A stretch of DNA of 64,000 bases from Vandammella animalimorsus (GCF_002285265.1 NZ_NSJB01000004.1:62001-126000), one strand, 5' to 3'. Counted from the stretch's first letter, positions 47,476 to 56,811 are shown. The notes: a model not told the origin generated them from the sequence alone. Made by a program: numbers and translations.

Positions 47476-50313
47476 TCAGGCGGGCCGGCCCCGCCCCGCC
47501 GCAGGCCCGCCCAGCGGCACGACGCGCGTGGCATCTGGCATGCCGTCATCGTTGAAGTGGGTCTGCAAATCCACTTCCAGCCTGCCCAGCAGGCTGTCCT
47601 GGCCGGCTACGGCCTTTGCGGCCTTTGCATCAGTCGCAGCCTCGGCCTGTGGCATGGCCTTGGGCGGCAGGGGCGAATGCACCGTCAAAAGCTCTTCTGG
47701 CGGCTGGTATTGAGTCAAGGCCACGCGGGTGGCGCGCAGCATCAGCCCTTCTTGGTCCAAGGGCACCAGCAGGCCGGCATCGAAGTAGGCCGCCAGCGTG
47801 CGCAATTTCAGCAGACAGCTGCGGCCATCGGCAGCCAACAGCACGTGCAGATGCCGCTGCTTGCTGTGCCAGACGTATTGCATGCGCACGGCCACGGGGT
47901 CTGCCTCCGGCGCCCGCTGGGTCATCAGGTCGAAGGACTCGCCCACCGTGCGCGTGCGCGCCCATTCGAGCACTTGTGGGCTCAGTGGCCGCGGCTGCGC
48001 GGGCTCTTCCAGCACGATCAGACCGGCCAGCTCCACGCCCAGCATCAGCTCGACGTTCTCACGGCTGAGGGGGATGTCGTCCACTTCATCATGGCCAATG
48101 AAGTTCTCCAGATTTTCCAGGCGTGCCGAAACCTGCTTGAGCTGATCGGCAGGAATGGGTTTGGAGCGCGCCAGAAAGGCCTCCTGCACCCAGGCATTGA
48201 CCTGCTCAATCATGGCCTGCTGCGCCATGTCCACCACGCCCACCAGGGCCAGGCCCTGGCGCAGCCGCTGCAGCAGCGCAGGCAGGGCCTGTGCCACGCG
48301 CCTGCGTTCGGACTTGCTGGACTTGGCGCTGCAGGCCCACATCAGCAAGGCCGCGGCGCGCTTGAAGCGCAGGGTTTCCTGGCCTTTGACGCCTTCGCGC
48401 ACGGCGCAGACGGCCAGCACCTCGGCCCAGGTCTTGAAGAGAAAGCTGCGCGCTTCCTCACGGATGGGCAGATCCTGCAGCATCTTGCGCAGCTCGATGG
48501 TGAACTTGACCAGCAAGGTTTCCTTCTCCTCCACCTGCTGCGCCACGGACATGGCCTTGCCCGCCAGTTGGTTCTCGGAGAGGAATTTCTGCAAAAAGCG
48601 CTCGAACTCGGTCAGCGCCAGCTGGAACACTTTCACGCCCATGTCCGGGTACTGCTCGATGGTCTGCACGATGCGGCGCAGCTCCTGCTCCAGCGCACTG
48701 CCCTGGAAGTTGGCGCCGTCAAAGCCCATGGCCGCACTGCCCATGCGGTCGATGAGGCGGCGCACGGTGTGGTCCATGTCGGTAAAGAAGCTCGGATCGG
48801 CCAACGCAATGCGCAGCACCGGCACCTGCAGGCGGGCGAACAGCACGCGCACGGCCGATGGCACGCGGTCTTCGGACAGCACACTCTGGAACATCAAGGC
48901 CACCAGCTCGATGATGGCTTTTTCGTTGGGTTGCTCGGCCCCCTCCTTGATGACCTGGGACTGCTGCAGCGCCAGCTGCGCCACCTGGGCGCTGGCCACG
49001 GGCGAGGACTTCTGGAATGCGGTCTGCGCCTGCACGTCCTTGAGCTGTTCGACAACCTGGGCCTGCTGCACCTGCATGACTTGCATCAGCCGCGGCGTCA
49101 GCACAGTCGGCTGGGTCTCGGGCACATCGCCATTGGCGGTCACGCCCGGCGAGGCCTGCACCGCATCGCCGACGACGTAGGCCATGCGCGTGAGCACATC
49201 GTGCTGCAAGGCCTGCACCTGCTGCAGCGCCGGTTGGCCAAAGCGCGCCTGCGGCGCCTGCAGCACCGGCCCCACAGGCAGCGGTGCACCGGGCACGAGA
49301 ATCTGCGGCGCCAAAAATTCCGCCGCCGGCACGGCTTCGCCAGCGACCACGGCCTGCGCAGCGGCCACGGCAGGGCCACCCATCACGACCTGGCCAGGCG
49401 CAGCAGCGCCGTCCCCGCCGGCCACCGCACCGCCAGCAACCACGCCCATGGGCGTCGCCACCGCCCCTGCCGCCGTCCCTGCCACCGGCATGGCCCCCGC
49501 TGGCGCATGCACCACGGCCCCTGCAGGCACCATGTGCTGATAGGCTGGCGCGCCGGCCATCACGGCGCCTGGCACCATGGGCATGGCCACCGGCACCTGC
49601 GCTGCCGCGGGCTGGGGCGCAGCCGGCCCCTGGCCTCTGGAGGCGGCTGCATCCTGCAAGGGCGCAGGGGCCGAGATGGGCTTGATGCCAATGCCCCGCT
49701 CTTCCAGAAAGACGTTGCTGGCTTTGTAGGCCTGCAGCAGCAGGGCTGCCCATTCCTTGGTGATGCCCTCCATGACCCAGGTAAAGCAGGCCTGGGGCAG
49801 GCCGGCGCGGCGCCAGGCATCGACCAGGTTCTCGGCCACCTGCGTCGGCTGCACGGGGTCGTTGGGATCGAGGCGCTGGTACTCCAGCTGCAGCAGGCGC
49901 TTGCGCAGTTCGGTAAAGCCCGGATCCACCTTCTCGGCCACCTGCATGCTCATGCGCGAGGAGGCAATCAGGCCTTCGATGGCGTCGTCGCTGATGAGCT
50001 GCAGATCGTCGATGTCTGCCAGGCCTTCGAGCGAGCGGCGCTTTTTCACCGGCACGGGATCGACAAAGGCCGTGCGCCAGGTGTCCAGCAGGCCCTGGGC
50101 CCAGCTGCGCCGCTGCAGCACATAGTCCTGGTACCAGGTCTGGATGGGCACCGAGGGCGCGTTCAGGTCGCGGAAATCGCTGTCGCTGAAGGCTTCGAAG
50201 CGCTGCACCACCAGCCGGTCCAGCTCGGGGATGCTGGTGCACAGGCTTTGCAGGAAGTGCTGCCTGGCCATTTTGGCCAGGGTTTCGGAGTCGTTCGGAT
50301 TGGGGGTATCCAT
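47476..50313 (-). CDS. DUF1631 family protein with low-complexity insert
   Basis: The 945-residue protein belongs to the DUF1631 family of beta- and gammaproteobacteria, whose role is not established to my knowledge. The N-terminal part (about 1-220; ARQHFLQSLCTSIPELDRLV, GLPQACFTWVMEGITKEW) and the C-terminal two thirds (VALMFQSVLSEDRVPSAVRVLFARLQVPVLRIALADPSFF; HPVRRLIDRMG-like VRRLIDRMGSAAMGF) look conserved. Between them lies an insert of about 150 residues made of Ala, Gly, Pro, Val and Met with no charged core. There is no signal peptide or membrane segment. ATG 50313 is preceded by GAGGGA; a TTG at 50337 is less likely. It is a single gene. Confidence 0.85.
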   Translation of the reverse strand: MDTPNPNDSETLAKMARQHFLQSLCTSIPELDRLVVQRFEAFSDSDFRDLNAPSVPIQTWYQDYVLQRRSWAQGLLDTWRTAFVDPVPVKKRRSLEGLADIDDLQLISDDAIEGLIASSRMSMQVAEKVDPGFTELRKRLLQLEYQRLDPNDPVQPTQVAENLVDAWRRAGLPQACFTWVMEGITKEWAALLLQAYKASNVFLEERGIGIKPISAPAPLQDAAASRGQGPAAPQPAAAQVPVAMPMVPGAVMAGAPAYQHMVPAGAVVHAPAGAMPVAGTAAGAVATPMGVVAGGAVAGGDGAAAPGQVVMGGPAVAAAQAVVAGEAVPAAEFLAPQILVPGAPLPVGPVLQAPQARFGQPALQQVQALQHDVLTRMAYVVGDAVQASPGVTANGDVPETQPTVLTPRLMQVMQVQQAQVVEQLKDVQAQTAFQKSSPVASAQVAQLALQQSQVIKEGAEQPNEKAIIELVALMFQSVLSEDRVPSAVRVLFARLQVPVLRIALADPSFFTDMDHTVRRLIDRMGSAAMGFDGANFQGSALEQELRRIVQTIEQYPDMGVKVFQLALTEFERFLQKFLSENQLAGKAMSVAQQVEEKETLLVKFTIELRKMLQDLPIREEARSFLFKTWAEVLAVCAVREGVKGQETLRFKRAAALLMWACSAKSSKSERRRVAQALPALLQRLRQGLALVGVVDMAQQAMIEQVNAWVQEAFLARSKPIPADQLKQVSARLENLENFIGHDEVDDIPLSRENVELMLGVELAGLIVLEEPAQPRPLSPQVLEWARTRTVGESFDLMTQRAPEADPVAVRMQYVWHSKQRHLHVLLAADGRSCLLKLRTLAAYFDAGLLVPLDQEGLMLRATRVALTQYQPPEELLTVHSPLPPKAMPQAEAATDAKAAKAVAGQDSLLGRLEVDLQTHFNDDGMPDATRVVPLGGPAAGRGRPA

Positions 50314-50451
50314 GCCGCGATCCCTCAGGATGTTCAAAGACAGCTGCCGCCGCCCCGCAAATGCAGCCCCGCCCTGCTCGCTGCGCCCCTCAGAAGCGGT
50401 TCAAAGGCCTCGGGCAAACCTTGCCTGAGCAGGGCCGGGGTGGTGGCGACT

Positions 50452-51402
50452 TTACACCACGGCGCCCGCGTTGGGGTCGTTGGGGTTGGCGCTGCTCTTG
50501 CCTGGCTTGATCAGGTCCTCGCGCTTGACGCCCATCCACAGCACCAGGCCCGAGCCAACGAAGATCGACGAGTACACGCCAAACACGATGCCGATGGTCA
50601 GCGCCAGCGCAAAATAATGCAGGCTGGGGCCGCCAAAGAACAGCATGCACAGCACCATGGCCTCGGTCGAGGCGTGGGTGATGACCGTGCGGCTCATGGT
50701 GCTGGTGATGGCGTGGTCCAGCACCTGCTGCGTCGTCATCTTGCGGTGCTTGCGGAACATCTCCCGCACCCGGTCGAAGATCACCACCACCTCGTTGACG
50801 GAATAGCCAAAGACGGCCAGCACGCCAGCCAGCACCGCCAGCGAGAACTCCCACTGGAAGAAGGAGAAAAAGCCCAGGATGATGACCACGTCGTGCAAGT
50901 TGGCGATGATGGCCGCCAGGCCGAACTTCCACTCGAAGCGCAGCGCCAGGTAGATGGTGATGCCCAGCGCCACGAACAGCAGCGCCAGCAGGCCCTTTTC
51001 CGTGAGCTCGTCGCCAATTTGCGGGCCGACGAACTCGTTACGCAGCAATTGCACGCCCGGCTCGGTCTTTTGCAGCTCGGCCAGCACCTGCGCGCTTTGC
51101 TGGTCGGCGCTGGCGCCCTCGCGCGCCGGCAGGCGGATGAGCACATCGCGCGCCGTGCCGATGTTCTGCACCTGCACATCGCTGTAGCCCATGCCGCCTA
51201 CGCGCGCGCGCACCTGCTCCAGGTCGGCCGCCTGCGGGTATTGCACCTGCATTACGGTGCCGCCGGTGAACTCAACCGACAGATTCAGGCCCTTGGTGGC
51301 CAGAAAGAACACCGAGAGCACGAACAACACGATGGACACGATGTTGAACACCAACACGTGCCGCATGAAGGGGATGTCTCGCTTGATCTTGAAAAATTCC
51401 AT
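50452..51402 (-). CDS. secF: Preprotein translocase subunit SecF
   Basis: The 316-residue membrane component of the SecDF-YajC accessory complex uses the proton gradient to help protein export. It has six membrane segments, a periplasmic P4 domain after the first (LSVEFTGGTVMQVQY), and the family signature FGYSVNEVVVIFDRVREMFRKHR. It lies 11 bp after secD in the same operon. Confidence 0.96.
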   Translation of the reverse strand: MEFFKIKRDIPFMRHVLVFNIVSIVLFVLSVFFLATKGLNLSVEFTGGTVMQVQYPQAADLEQVRARVGGMGYSDVQVQNIGTARDVLIRLPAREGASADQQSAQVLAELQKTEPGVQLLRNEFVGPQIGDELTEKGLLALLFVALGITIYLALRFEWKFGLAAIIANLHDVVIILGFFSFFQWEFSLAVLAGVLAVFGYSVNEVVVIFDRVREMFRKHRKMTTQQVLDHAITSTMSRTVITHASTEAMVLCMLFFGGPSLHYFALALTIGIVFGVYSSIFVGSGLVLWMGVKREDLIKPGKSSANPNDPNAGAVV

Positions 51403-51413
51403 GCTGCTCTCCC

Positions 51414-53354
51414 TCAGACGCGCTGTTCAGGTTGCTTGGGGGCCGATGACGCCAGCGCCGTCGTGCCAGCACTGGTGGCAGACGCTGCAGGGGCATCCGC
51501 CTCGGGCCGCCAGACCTGGCCGATGGAGATGGACTTCAGGCGCTTGCGCCGGCCATACCAGAGGTTGACCAGGCCGCGCGAGAAGAACACCGCCGAGAAC
51601 ATGCTGGTGAGCACGCCAATGCAATGCACCACGGCAAAGCCGCGCACCGGGCCATGGCCGAAGGCCAGCAGCGCAAAGCCCGCAATCAGTGTGGTGACGT
51701 TGGAGTCCAGAATCGTCGCCCAGGCGCGCTCATAGCCGGCGTGGATGGCCGCCTGCGGCGAGGCGCCGGCGCGCAGCTCCTCGCGGATGCGCTCGTTGAT
51801 CAGCACGTTCGAGTCGATCGCCACGCCCAGCGCCAGCGCCATCGCGGCAATGCCCGGCAGCGTCAAGGTGGCCTGCAGCATGGACAGCACGGCCAGCAGC
51901 AGCAGCACGTTGACCACCAGCGACAGCGAGGAGAACACGCCGAACATCATGTAATAGGCGCACATGAAAGCCACGATCAGCAGCATGCCCCACAGCACGC
52001 TTTGCTGGCCGCGCTCGATGTTCTCCTGGCCCAGGCTGGGGCCGATGGTGTATTCCTCGATGATTTCCATCGGCGCGGCCAGTGCGCCCGAGCGCAGCAG
52101 CACGGCCACTTCATTGGCCTCGCGCGTGGTCATGGAGCCGGAGATCTGCACGCGGCCGCCTGCGATTTCCTGGCGGATCACCGGCGCGGTCACGACCGTG
52201 CCCCGGCCACGCTCGAACAGGATGATGGCCATGCGCTTGCCCACGTTCTCGCGCGAGACATCGCGGAAGATGCGCGCGCCGGGCCCGTCGAACTCCAGGT
52301 TGACCACGGGCATGTTGCCGCGCTGGGTGTCAAAGCCCGGCTGGGCATCGATGAGGTTCTCGCCGGTGAGCACGACCTGACGCTGCACGATGACGCGCTG
52401 GCCTTCGGCATCGTTGAAGACTTCCGAGCCGAACGGCACGGGCCCTCTGCCGCTCTCGGCCGCGCGGCCTTCGGTGGATTCGTCCACCATGCGCACCTGC
52501 AGCGTGGCCGTGCGGCCAATCATGCGCTTGGCCTGGGCCACGTCCTGTACGCCCGGCAGCTGCACGACGATGCGGCTGTTGCCCTCCTGCTGGATCACCG
52601 GCTCGGCCACGCCCAACTCGTTGACGCGATTGTGCAGCGTGGTGATGTTCTGCTTGAGAGCCTGCTCCTGGATGTGCTTGACGGCCTCGGGCGTGAACAC
52701 CAGGCGCAGCTTGGCATCGCTGGAGGCCGCGGCATCGGGCGTCAGATCACGGAAATGGTCGGCCACGACGTTGCGGATCAGCTCGCCATCTTGCGGGTTG
52801 CGCAGCGTGATGTCGATGGCCTGGCCATCACGGCGCAGGCCGCCGTGGCGGATGTTGCGTTCGCGCAAGGCCGTGCGCAGGCCGCTGAGCAAGGCCTCGC
52901 TGCGCTGCACCAGCGCCCCGTCCATGTCCACCTGCAAGGTGAAGTGCACCCCGCCGCGCAGATCCAGCCCCAGGTACATCGGCTTGGCATGGATGGCTTG
53001 CAGCCAGCCCGGGGTGCGCGAGAGCAGGTTCAGCGCCACCGAGTAGTCCGGCTGGTTCTCATCGGGCACCAGTGCTGCGGCGATGGCATCGCGCGCCGGC
53101 ACCTGCGCATCCTGCGTATGCAGGCGCACGCGCAGCGACTGGGCGTCGCGCTCCATGCTCTTGGGCTCGATCTGCTGCTTTTGCAGCACGTTGAGCACGC
53201 GCGCCTGCAGCGCATCGTCAATGGGCACGTCATCGCGCAGCGAAGCGACCTGGACGGCGTAGTCCTCGCCAAAAATATTGGGCAGCGTGTAGAGCAGCCC
53301 AACGACCAACGCAATCGCCATGATTGCGTATTTCCATAAGGGATAGCGGTTCAT
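51414..53354 (-). CDS. secD: Preprotein translocase subunit SecD
   Basis: The 646-residue partner of SecF has an N-terminal membrane segment (MNRYPLWKYAIMAIALVVGLLYTLPNIFGEDYAVQV), a large periplasmic P1 domain (YLGLDLRGGVHFTLQVDMD; ELGVAEPVIQQEGNSRIVVQLPGVQD), and five further membrane segments with GIAAMALALGVAIDSNVLINERIREEL. The length is typical (about 615-650). It follows yajC, but about 230 bp of repeat-containing DNA separates the two genes. Confidence 0.96.
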   Translation of the reverse strand: MNRYPLWKYAIMAIALVVGLLYTLPNIFGEDYAVQVASLRDDVPIDDALQARVLNVLQKQQIEPKSMERDAQSLRVRLHTQDAQVPARDAIAAALVPDENQPDYSVALNLLSRTPGWLQAIHAKPMYLGLDLRGGVHFTLQVDMDGALVQRSEALLSGLRTALRERNIRHGGLRRDGQAIDITLRNPQDGELIRNVVADHFRDLTPDAAASSDAKLRLVFTPEAVKHIQEQALKQNITTLHNRVNELGVAEPVIQQEGNSRIVVQLPGVQDVAQAKRMIGRTATLQVRMVDESTEGRAAESGRGPVPFGSEVFNDAEGQRVIVQRQVVLTGENLIDAQPGFDTQRGNMPVVNLEFDGPGARIFRDVSRENVGKRMAIILFERGRGTVVTAPVIRQEIAGGRVQISGSMTTREANEVAVLLRSGALAAPMEIIEEYTIGPSLGQENIERGQQSVLWGMLLIVAFMCAYYMMFGVFSSLSLVVNVLLLLAVLSMLQATLTLPGIAAMALALGVAIDSNVLINERIREELRAGASPQAAIHAGYERAWATILDSNVTTLIAGFALLAFGHGPVRGFAVVHCIGVLTSMFSAVFFSRGLVNLWYGRRKRLKSISIGQVWRPEADAPAASATSAGTTALASSAPKQPEQRV

Positions 53355-53440
53355 GATCGTCCTATATCCAAGTCACAGTCGCTGCAGGGCGCAAAACATG
53401 CGCCCCATGGGCCCAGCGCAGTGTGTCGTCGCCACCAGGG

Positions 53441-53586
53441 GCTTGGTCAAAATCTCTGCGCAGCCGGTGATGAAGCGGATTGGGGCCGGCTGCGCCACCT
53501 GTAAGACGCCGCGCATCAAACGCCTTGCGGCCACCCAAACCGCTTCTTGCCCACACTCGCACCAAGAGCGCGAGCAGGCTCTTACG
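53441..53586. repeat. Long copy of the dispersed fold-back repeat, inverted, within the yajC-secDF operon
   Basis: Read on the minus strand it begins TAAGAGCCTGCTCGCGCTC, continues GGCAAGAAGCGGTTTGGG and GGCCGCAAGGCG as in the 46360 copy, and ends GAGATTTTGACCAAGC. The plus-strand left end is GCTTGGTCAAAATCTC. The first three bases, TAA, are the yajC stop codon. A further inverted pair (CAGCCGG and CCGGCTG) sits near the secD side. Confidence 0.8.
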
Positions 53587-53923
53587 CGGCGTTCTTGTCC
53601 CAGGTGCCCTTGGGCAGCACTTGGCCCACGGCCGAGCGCTGCACCTGGATTTCCACGCCCTGGGCCACTTCCAGGTGGATCCATTGATCGCTCAGGCGGC
53701 TGACGCGGCCAACGATGCCCCCGGCGGTGGTCACCTCATCGCCCTTGGCCAGCGCGTCGATCATGGCGCGGTGCTCTTTTTGGCGCTTCATCTGCGGGCG
53801 GATCATGATGAAGTACAGCACCACGAACATCAGCACCAAAGGCAGGATGCCCGACAGCAGGGACTGACCGCCTGCGGCAGGGGCCACCGCAGGGGCCGTT
53901 TGGGCAAAAGCAACAGAAATCAT
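53582..53923 (-). CDS. yajC: Preprotein translocase subunit YajC
   Basis: The 113-residue single-span membrane protein has a short periplasmic N-terminus, one membrane segment (LLSGILPLVLMFVVLYFIMIRPQ) and the cytoplasmic domain signature MKRQKEHRAMIDALAKGDEVTTAGGIVGRV. It ends in the normal LPKGTW region, so it is not truncated although its stop lies in the repeat. It is the first gene of the yajC-secD-secF operon. Confidence 0.95.
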   Translation of the reverse strand: MISVAFAQTAPAVAPAAGGQSLLSGILPLVLMFVVLYFIMIRPQMKRQKEHRAMIDALAKGDEVTTAGGIVGRVSRLSDQWIHLEVAQGVEIQVQRSAVGQVLPKGTWDKNAA

Positions 53924-54520
53924 GGCAACAAACTCCGAAAGAAAAACAGCCAAAAAAACAAACCTGCGGGCGCCAATGGCCACGCCCGCTGCGCCAGGGG
54001 CGGGCCGGCCGCGCCCTGGACGGACAAGCCACATGCAGGGCCGCAGCCGAAAATGCAAGGCGCACAACCGACAGCAAAAGAAAGGCGGCAAAAACCGCCG
54101 CGTCACGTGCACTGCGGATCGGGATGGGGGCAGCAAGGCAGGCCCGCCGCCGCCGTGGCTTGCCCACGAGCGGCCGGCGCGGCGCCCGCGCCCCGATCGC
54201 CCAGGTGCGCGAGCAGCGGCTGCGCACAGCCCACTCTGCCCAAAACCCGCCATTGTATGCGCCAGCACACTGGGGCAATGGGCAGCGGGCACAGAGGGGC
54301 TGGGGCCATGAGCGCCCCACACGCAGGCCCTTGCGCAGGGCGCCTCCATGCGCGGCAGGGCATGCCTGCCATGGCCATTGGCGATGGCAGCGCGGCAAGC
54401 ACGCGGCCCCCCCTGGGCGCCTGGCAGATGTTTGATAATGCGCCGCTTTGCACGGCCTGCCCCCGCAACGCAGCGATGGCATGCGGCAGTGGGCGGCAAG
54501 GCATCAAAGAGAACAACACC
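53924..54520. other. 597-bp divergent intergenic region between yajC and the CoA-transferase gene
   Basis: No supported gene. The yajC side is A-rich on the plus strand (53931-53965), a likely promoter and leader. A GATAAT followed by GCGCCGC at 54434, about 85 bp before the CoA-transferase start, is a -10 candidate for that gene. The middle is very GC-rich with no clear pattern. The queA/tgt genes often found upstream of yajC are absent. Confidence 0.5.
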
Positions 54521-55744
54521 ATGCAAGCAAGCAAGCAGAGCGAAAACGCCGCCACGCCCGGGGTTTTGCACGGCGTGCGCGTCGTCGAGATGGGCCAGCT
54601 CATTGCCGGGCCGTTTTGTGGCAAGACGCTGGGCGATTTTGGCGCCGAGGTCATCAAGATCGAGCCGCCCGGCAGCGGCGACCCCTTGCGCAACTGGCGC
54701 TTGATCAAGGATGGCACCTCCGTCTGGTGGCAGGTGCAGTCGCGCAACAAGCGTTCGCTGGCGCTGGATCTGCGCCAGCGCGAGGGGCAGGACATCGCCC
54801 GCCGCCTGATTGCCGAGGCCGATGTGCTGATCGAGAACTTCCGCCCCGGCACGCTGGAGGGCTGGGGAATGTCGCCCGAGCAGCTGCACGCGCTCAACCC
54901 AGGGCTGGTGATTTTGCGCATCTCCGGCTACGGGCAAAGCGGGCCGTACCGCGACCGGCCAGGCTTTGGCGTGATCGGCGAATCCATGGGCGGGCTGCGC
55001 CAGCTCACGGGCGAGCCCGGCCGCGTGCCGGTGCGCTGCGGCATCTCCATCGGCGATACGCTGGCGGCGCTGCACGGCACCATTGGCGTGCTGCTGGCGC
55101 TCTACCACCACAAGGTCCATGGCGGCCCGGGCCAGGTCATCGACGTGGCGCTGCACGAGGCCGTGTTCAACTGCATGGAAAGCCTGATCCCCGAATACAG
55201 CGCATTCGGCGCCGTGCGCGAGGCCGCCGGCAGCGCGCTGCCCGGCATTGCGCCATCGAACGCCTACCCCTGCCGCGATGGCTGGGTGCTGGTGGCCGGC
55301 AATGGCGACAGCATCTTCAAGCGCCTGATGCAGGCCATCGGCCGCAGCGATCTGGGCGAGGATGCGGCGCTGGCGCACAACGCCGGGCGTGTGGCGCGCG
55401 TGGCCGAGATCGATGCCGCCATCGGCGCCTGGACGGCGCCGCGCAGTGTGGCCGAGGTCCTGCAGGCGCTGGAGGCCGCCCAGGTGCCCGCCGGCAAGGT
55501 CTACACCGCCCGCGACATTGCCGAAGACCCGCACTACCAGGCGCGCGGCATGCTGCTGGAGCAGACCACGCGCGATGGCTATACGCTGACGGTGCCCGGC
55601 ATCGTGCCCAAGCTCTCGGCCACGCCCGGCGGCATCCGCCACAGCGCCCCCAGGCTGGGCGACGACACCGACGCCGTGCTGCGCGAGCTGGGCCTGACGC
55701 CCCAGCAGTGCGCCGCGCTGCGGGAAAAAGGCATCGTGCAATAA
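54521..55744 (+). CDS. CaiB/BaiF family (class III) CoA-transferase
   Basis: The 407-residue protein has the family motifs VVEMGQLIAGPFCGKTLGDFGAEVIKIEPP, RNKRSLALDLRQREGQ, ADVLIENFRPGTLEGWGM and ISGYGQSGPYRDRPGFGVIGESMGG, with the likely catalytic Asp in ISIGDTLAALHG. These enzymes move CoA between carboxylic acids. The substrate is unknown. A TctC-type receptor gene follows 77 bp later, a pairing often seen in Burkholderiales, which suggests uptake and activation of the same organic acid (inference). Confidence 0.92.
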   Translation: MQASKQSENAATPGVLHGVRVVEMGQLIAGPFCGKTLGDFGAEVIKIEPPGSGDPLRNWRLIKDGTSVWWQVQSRNKRSLALDLRQREGQDIARRLIAEADVLIENFRPGTLEGWGMSPEQLHALNPGLVILRISGYGQSGPYRDRPGFGVIGESMGGLRQLTGEPGRVPVRCGISIGDTLAALHGTIGVLLALYHHKVHGGPGQVIDVALHEAVFNCMESLIPEYSAFGAVREAAGSALPGIAPSNAYPCRDGWVLVAGNGDSIFKRLMQAIGRSDLGEDAALAHNAGRVARVAEIDAAIGAWTAPRSVAEVLQALEAAQVPAGKVYTARDIAEDPHYQARGMLLEQTTRDGYTLTVPGIVPKLSATPGGIRHSAPRLGDDTDAVLRELGLTPQQCAALREKGIVQ

Positions 55745-55821
55745 AAACATCGTCAACCACGCCGGGCGGCACACGCCCCGCGCCCCGACTTTTCCTATCC
55801 ACCATCACAAGGAGACACCGC

Positions 55822-56811
55822 ATGATCTCTTGCACAACCACATCTGCCAGCCGCTGGCTGCTGGCTGGCGCCGCACTGGGCCTGGCCACGCTGGGCCAGG
55901 CCTGGGCGCAGGACTATCCAGCACGACAAGCCATCACGCTGGTGGTGCCCGCCTCGCCCGGCGGTACCACCGATCTGGCCGGCCGCATGCTGGCCCAGCC
56001 GCTGGGCCAGGTATTGGGGCAGTCTGTCGTGGTAGACAACAAGGCCGGCGGCAGCGGCGCCATTGCCGCCAATCTGGTGCGCCGCGCAGCAGCCGATGGC
56101 TACACGCTGCTGATGCAGTACTCGGGCTTTCACGTCATCACCCCGCACGTGACCGCCGCGCCGCAGTGGCAGCAAAGCGACTTCATCCCCGTGACCAGCG
56201 TGCTGGCAGCGCCGCAAATCGTCGTGGTGCGCGCCGACCTGCCGGTCAAGAACCTGCAGGAGCTCATTGCCTATGCCAAGGCCAACCCGGGCAAGCTCAA
56301 CTACGCCTCCTCGGGCAATGGCTCGCTGCAGCACGTCACCGGCGTGCAATTGGAGCAGCAGGCCGGCATCCAGATGGTGCATGTGCCCTACAAGGGCACG
56401 GGTCCGGCGCTGCAGGATCTGCTGGGCGGCCAGGTGGACCTGACTTTTGGCACGGCGCCGCCTTTCGTGCCCCATGTGCAATCGGGCCGCCTGCGCGTGC
56501 TGGCCGTCACCGGCAGCGAACGCCTGCCCAGCCTGCCCGATGCGCCCACCACGGCAGAGGCGGGCTACCCAGGCGTGAACGCCTCCTCCTGGTTTGGGGT
56601 GTTCGCGCCAGCGGGCACGCCCCAGCCCGTGATCGACAAACTGGCTGCCAGCATCGAACAGGTGGTCTCCGAGCCCGCCTTTGCACAAAGCGCCCTGCAG
56701 CAAGGGGCCAAGGCCGATTTCAGCGCCCCGGCCGCCTTTGCCAAGCGCGTGCAAAACGATTACGCCACTTGGGCCGGCATCGTCAAGTCGGCAGGCATCA
56801 CGGCCCAATAA
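55822..56811 (+). CDS. Tripartite tricarboxylate transporter (TctC/Bug) periplasmic binding protein
   Basis: The 329-residue receptor has a signal peptide ending at AWAQ, then YPARQAITLVVPASPGGTTDLAGRMLA, VVVDNKAGGSGAIAANLV, LNYASSGNGSLQHVTGVQLEQQAGIQMVHVPYKGTGPALQDLLGGQVDLTFG and TTAEAGYPGVNASSWFGVFAPAGTP. It is preceded by AAGGAG. It has no TctAB partner nearby and is probably cotranscribed with the CoA-transferase. The ligand is unknown, presumably a carboxylate. Confidence 0.92.
   Translation: MISCTTTSASRWLLAGAALGLATLGQAWAQDYPARQAITLVVPASPGGTTDLAGRMLAQPLGQVLGQSVVVDNKAGGSGAIAANLVRRAAADGYTLLMQYSGFHVITPHVTAAPQWQQSDFIPVTSVLAAPQIVVVRADLPVKNLQELIAYAKANPGKLNYASSGNGSLQHVTGVQLEQQAGIQMVHVPYKGTGPALQDLLGGQVDLTFGTAPPFVPHVQSGRLRVLAVTGSERLPSLPDAPTTAEAGYPGVNASSWFGVFAPAGTPQPVIDKLAASIEQVVSEPAFAQSALQQGAKADFSAPAAFAKRVQNDYATWAGIVKSAGITAQ

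Noticed and set aside
47359-51735. A 1458-codon plus-strand open frame opposite the DUF1631 and secF genes
   Set aside because: It is the antisense shadow of GC-rich coding DNA: His/Gln/Leu/Gly-rich with no domain, and it covers well-supported minus-strand genes.
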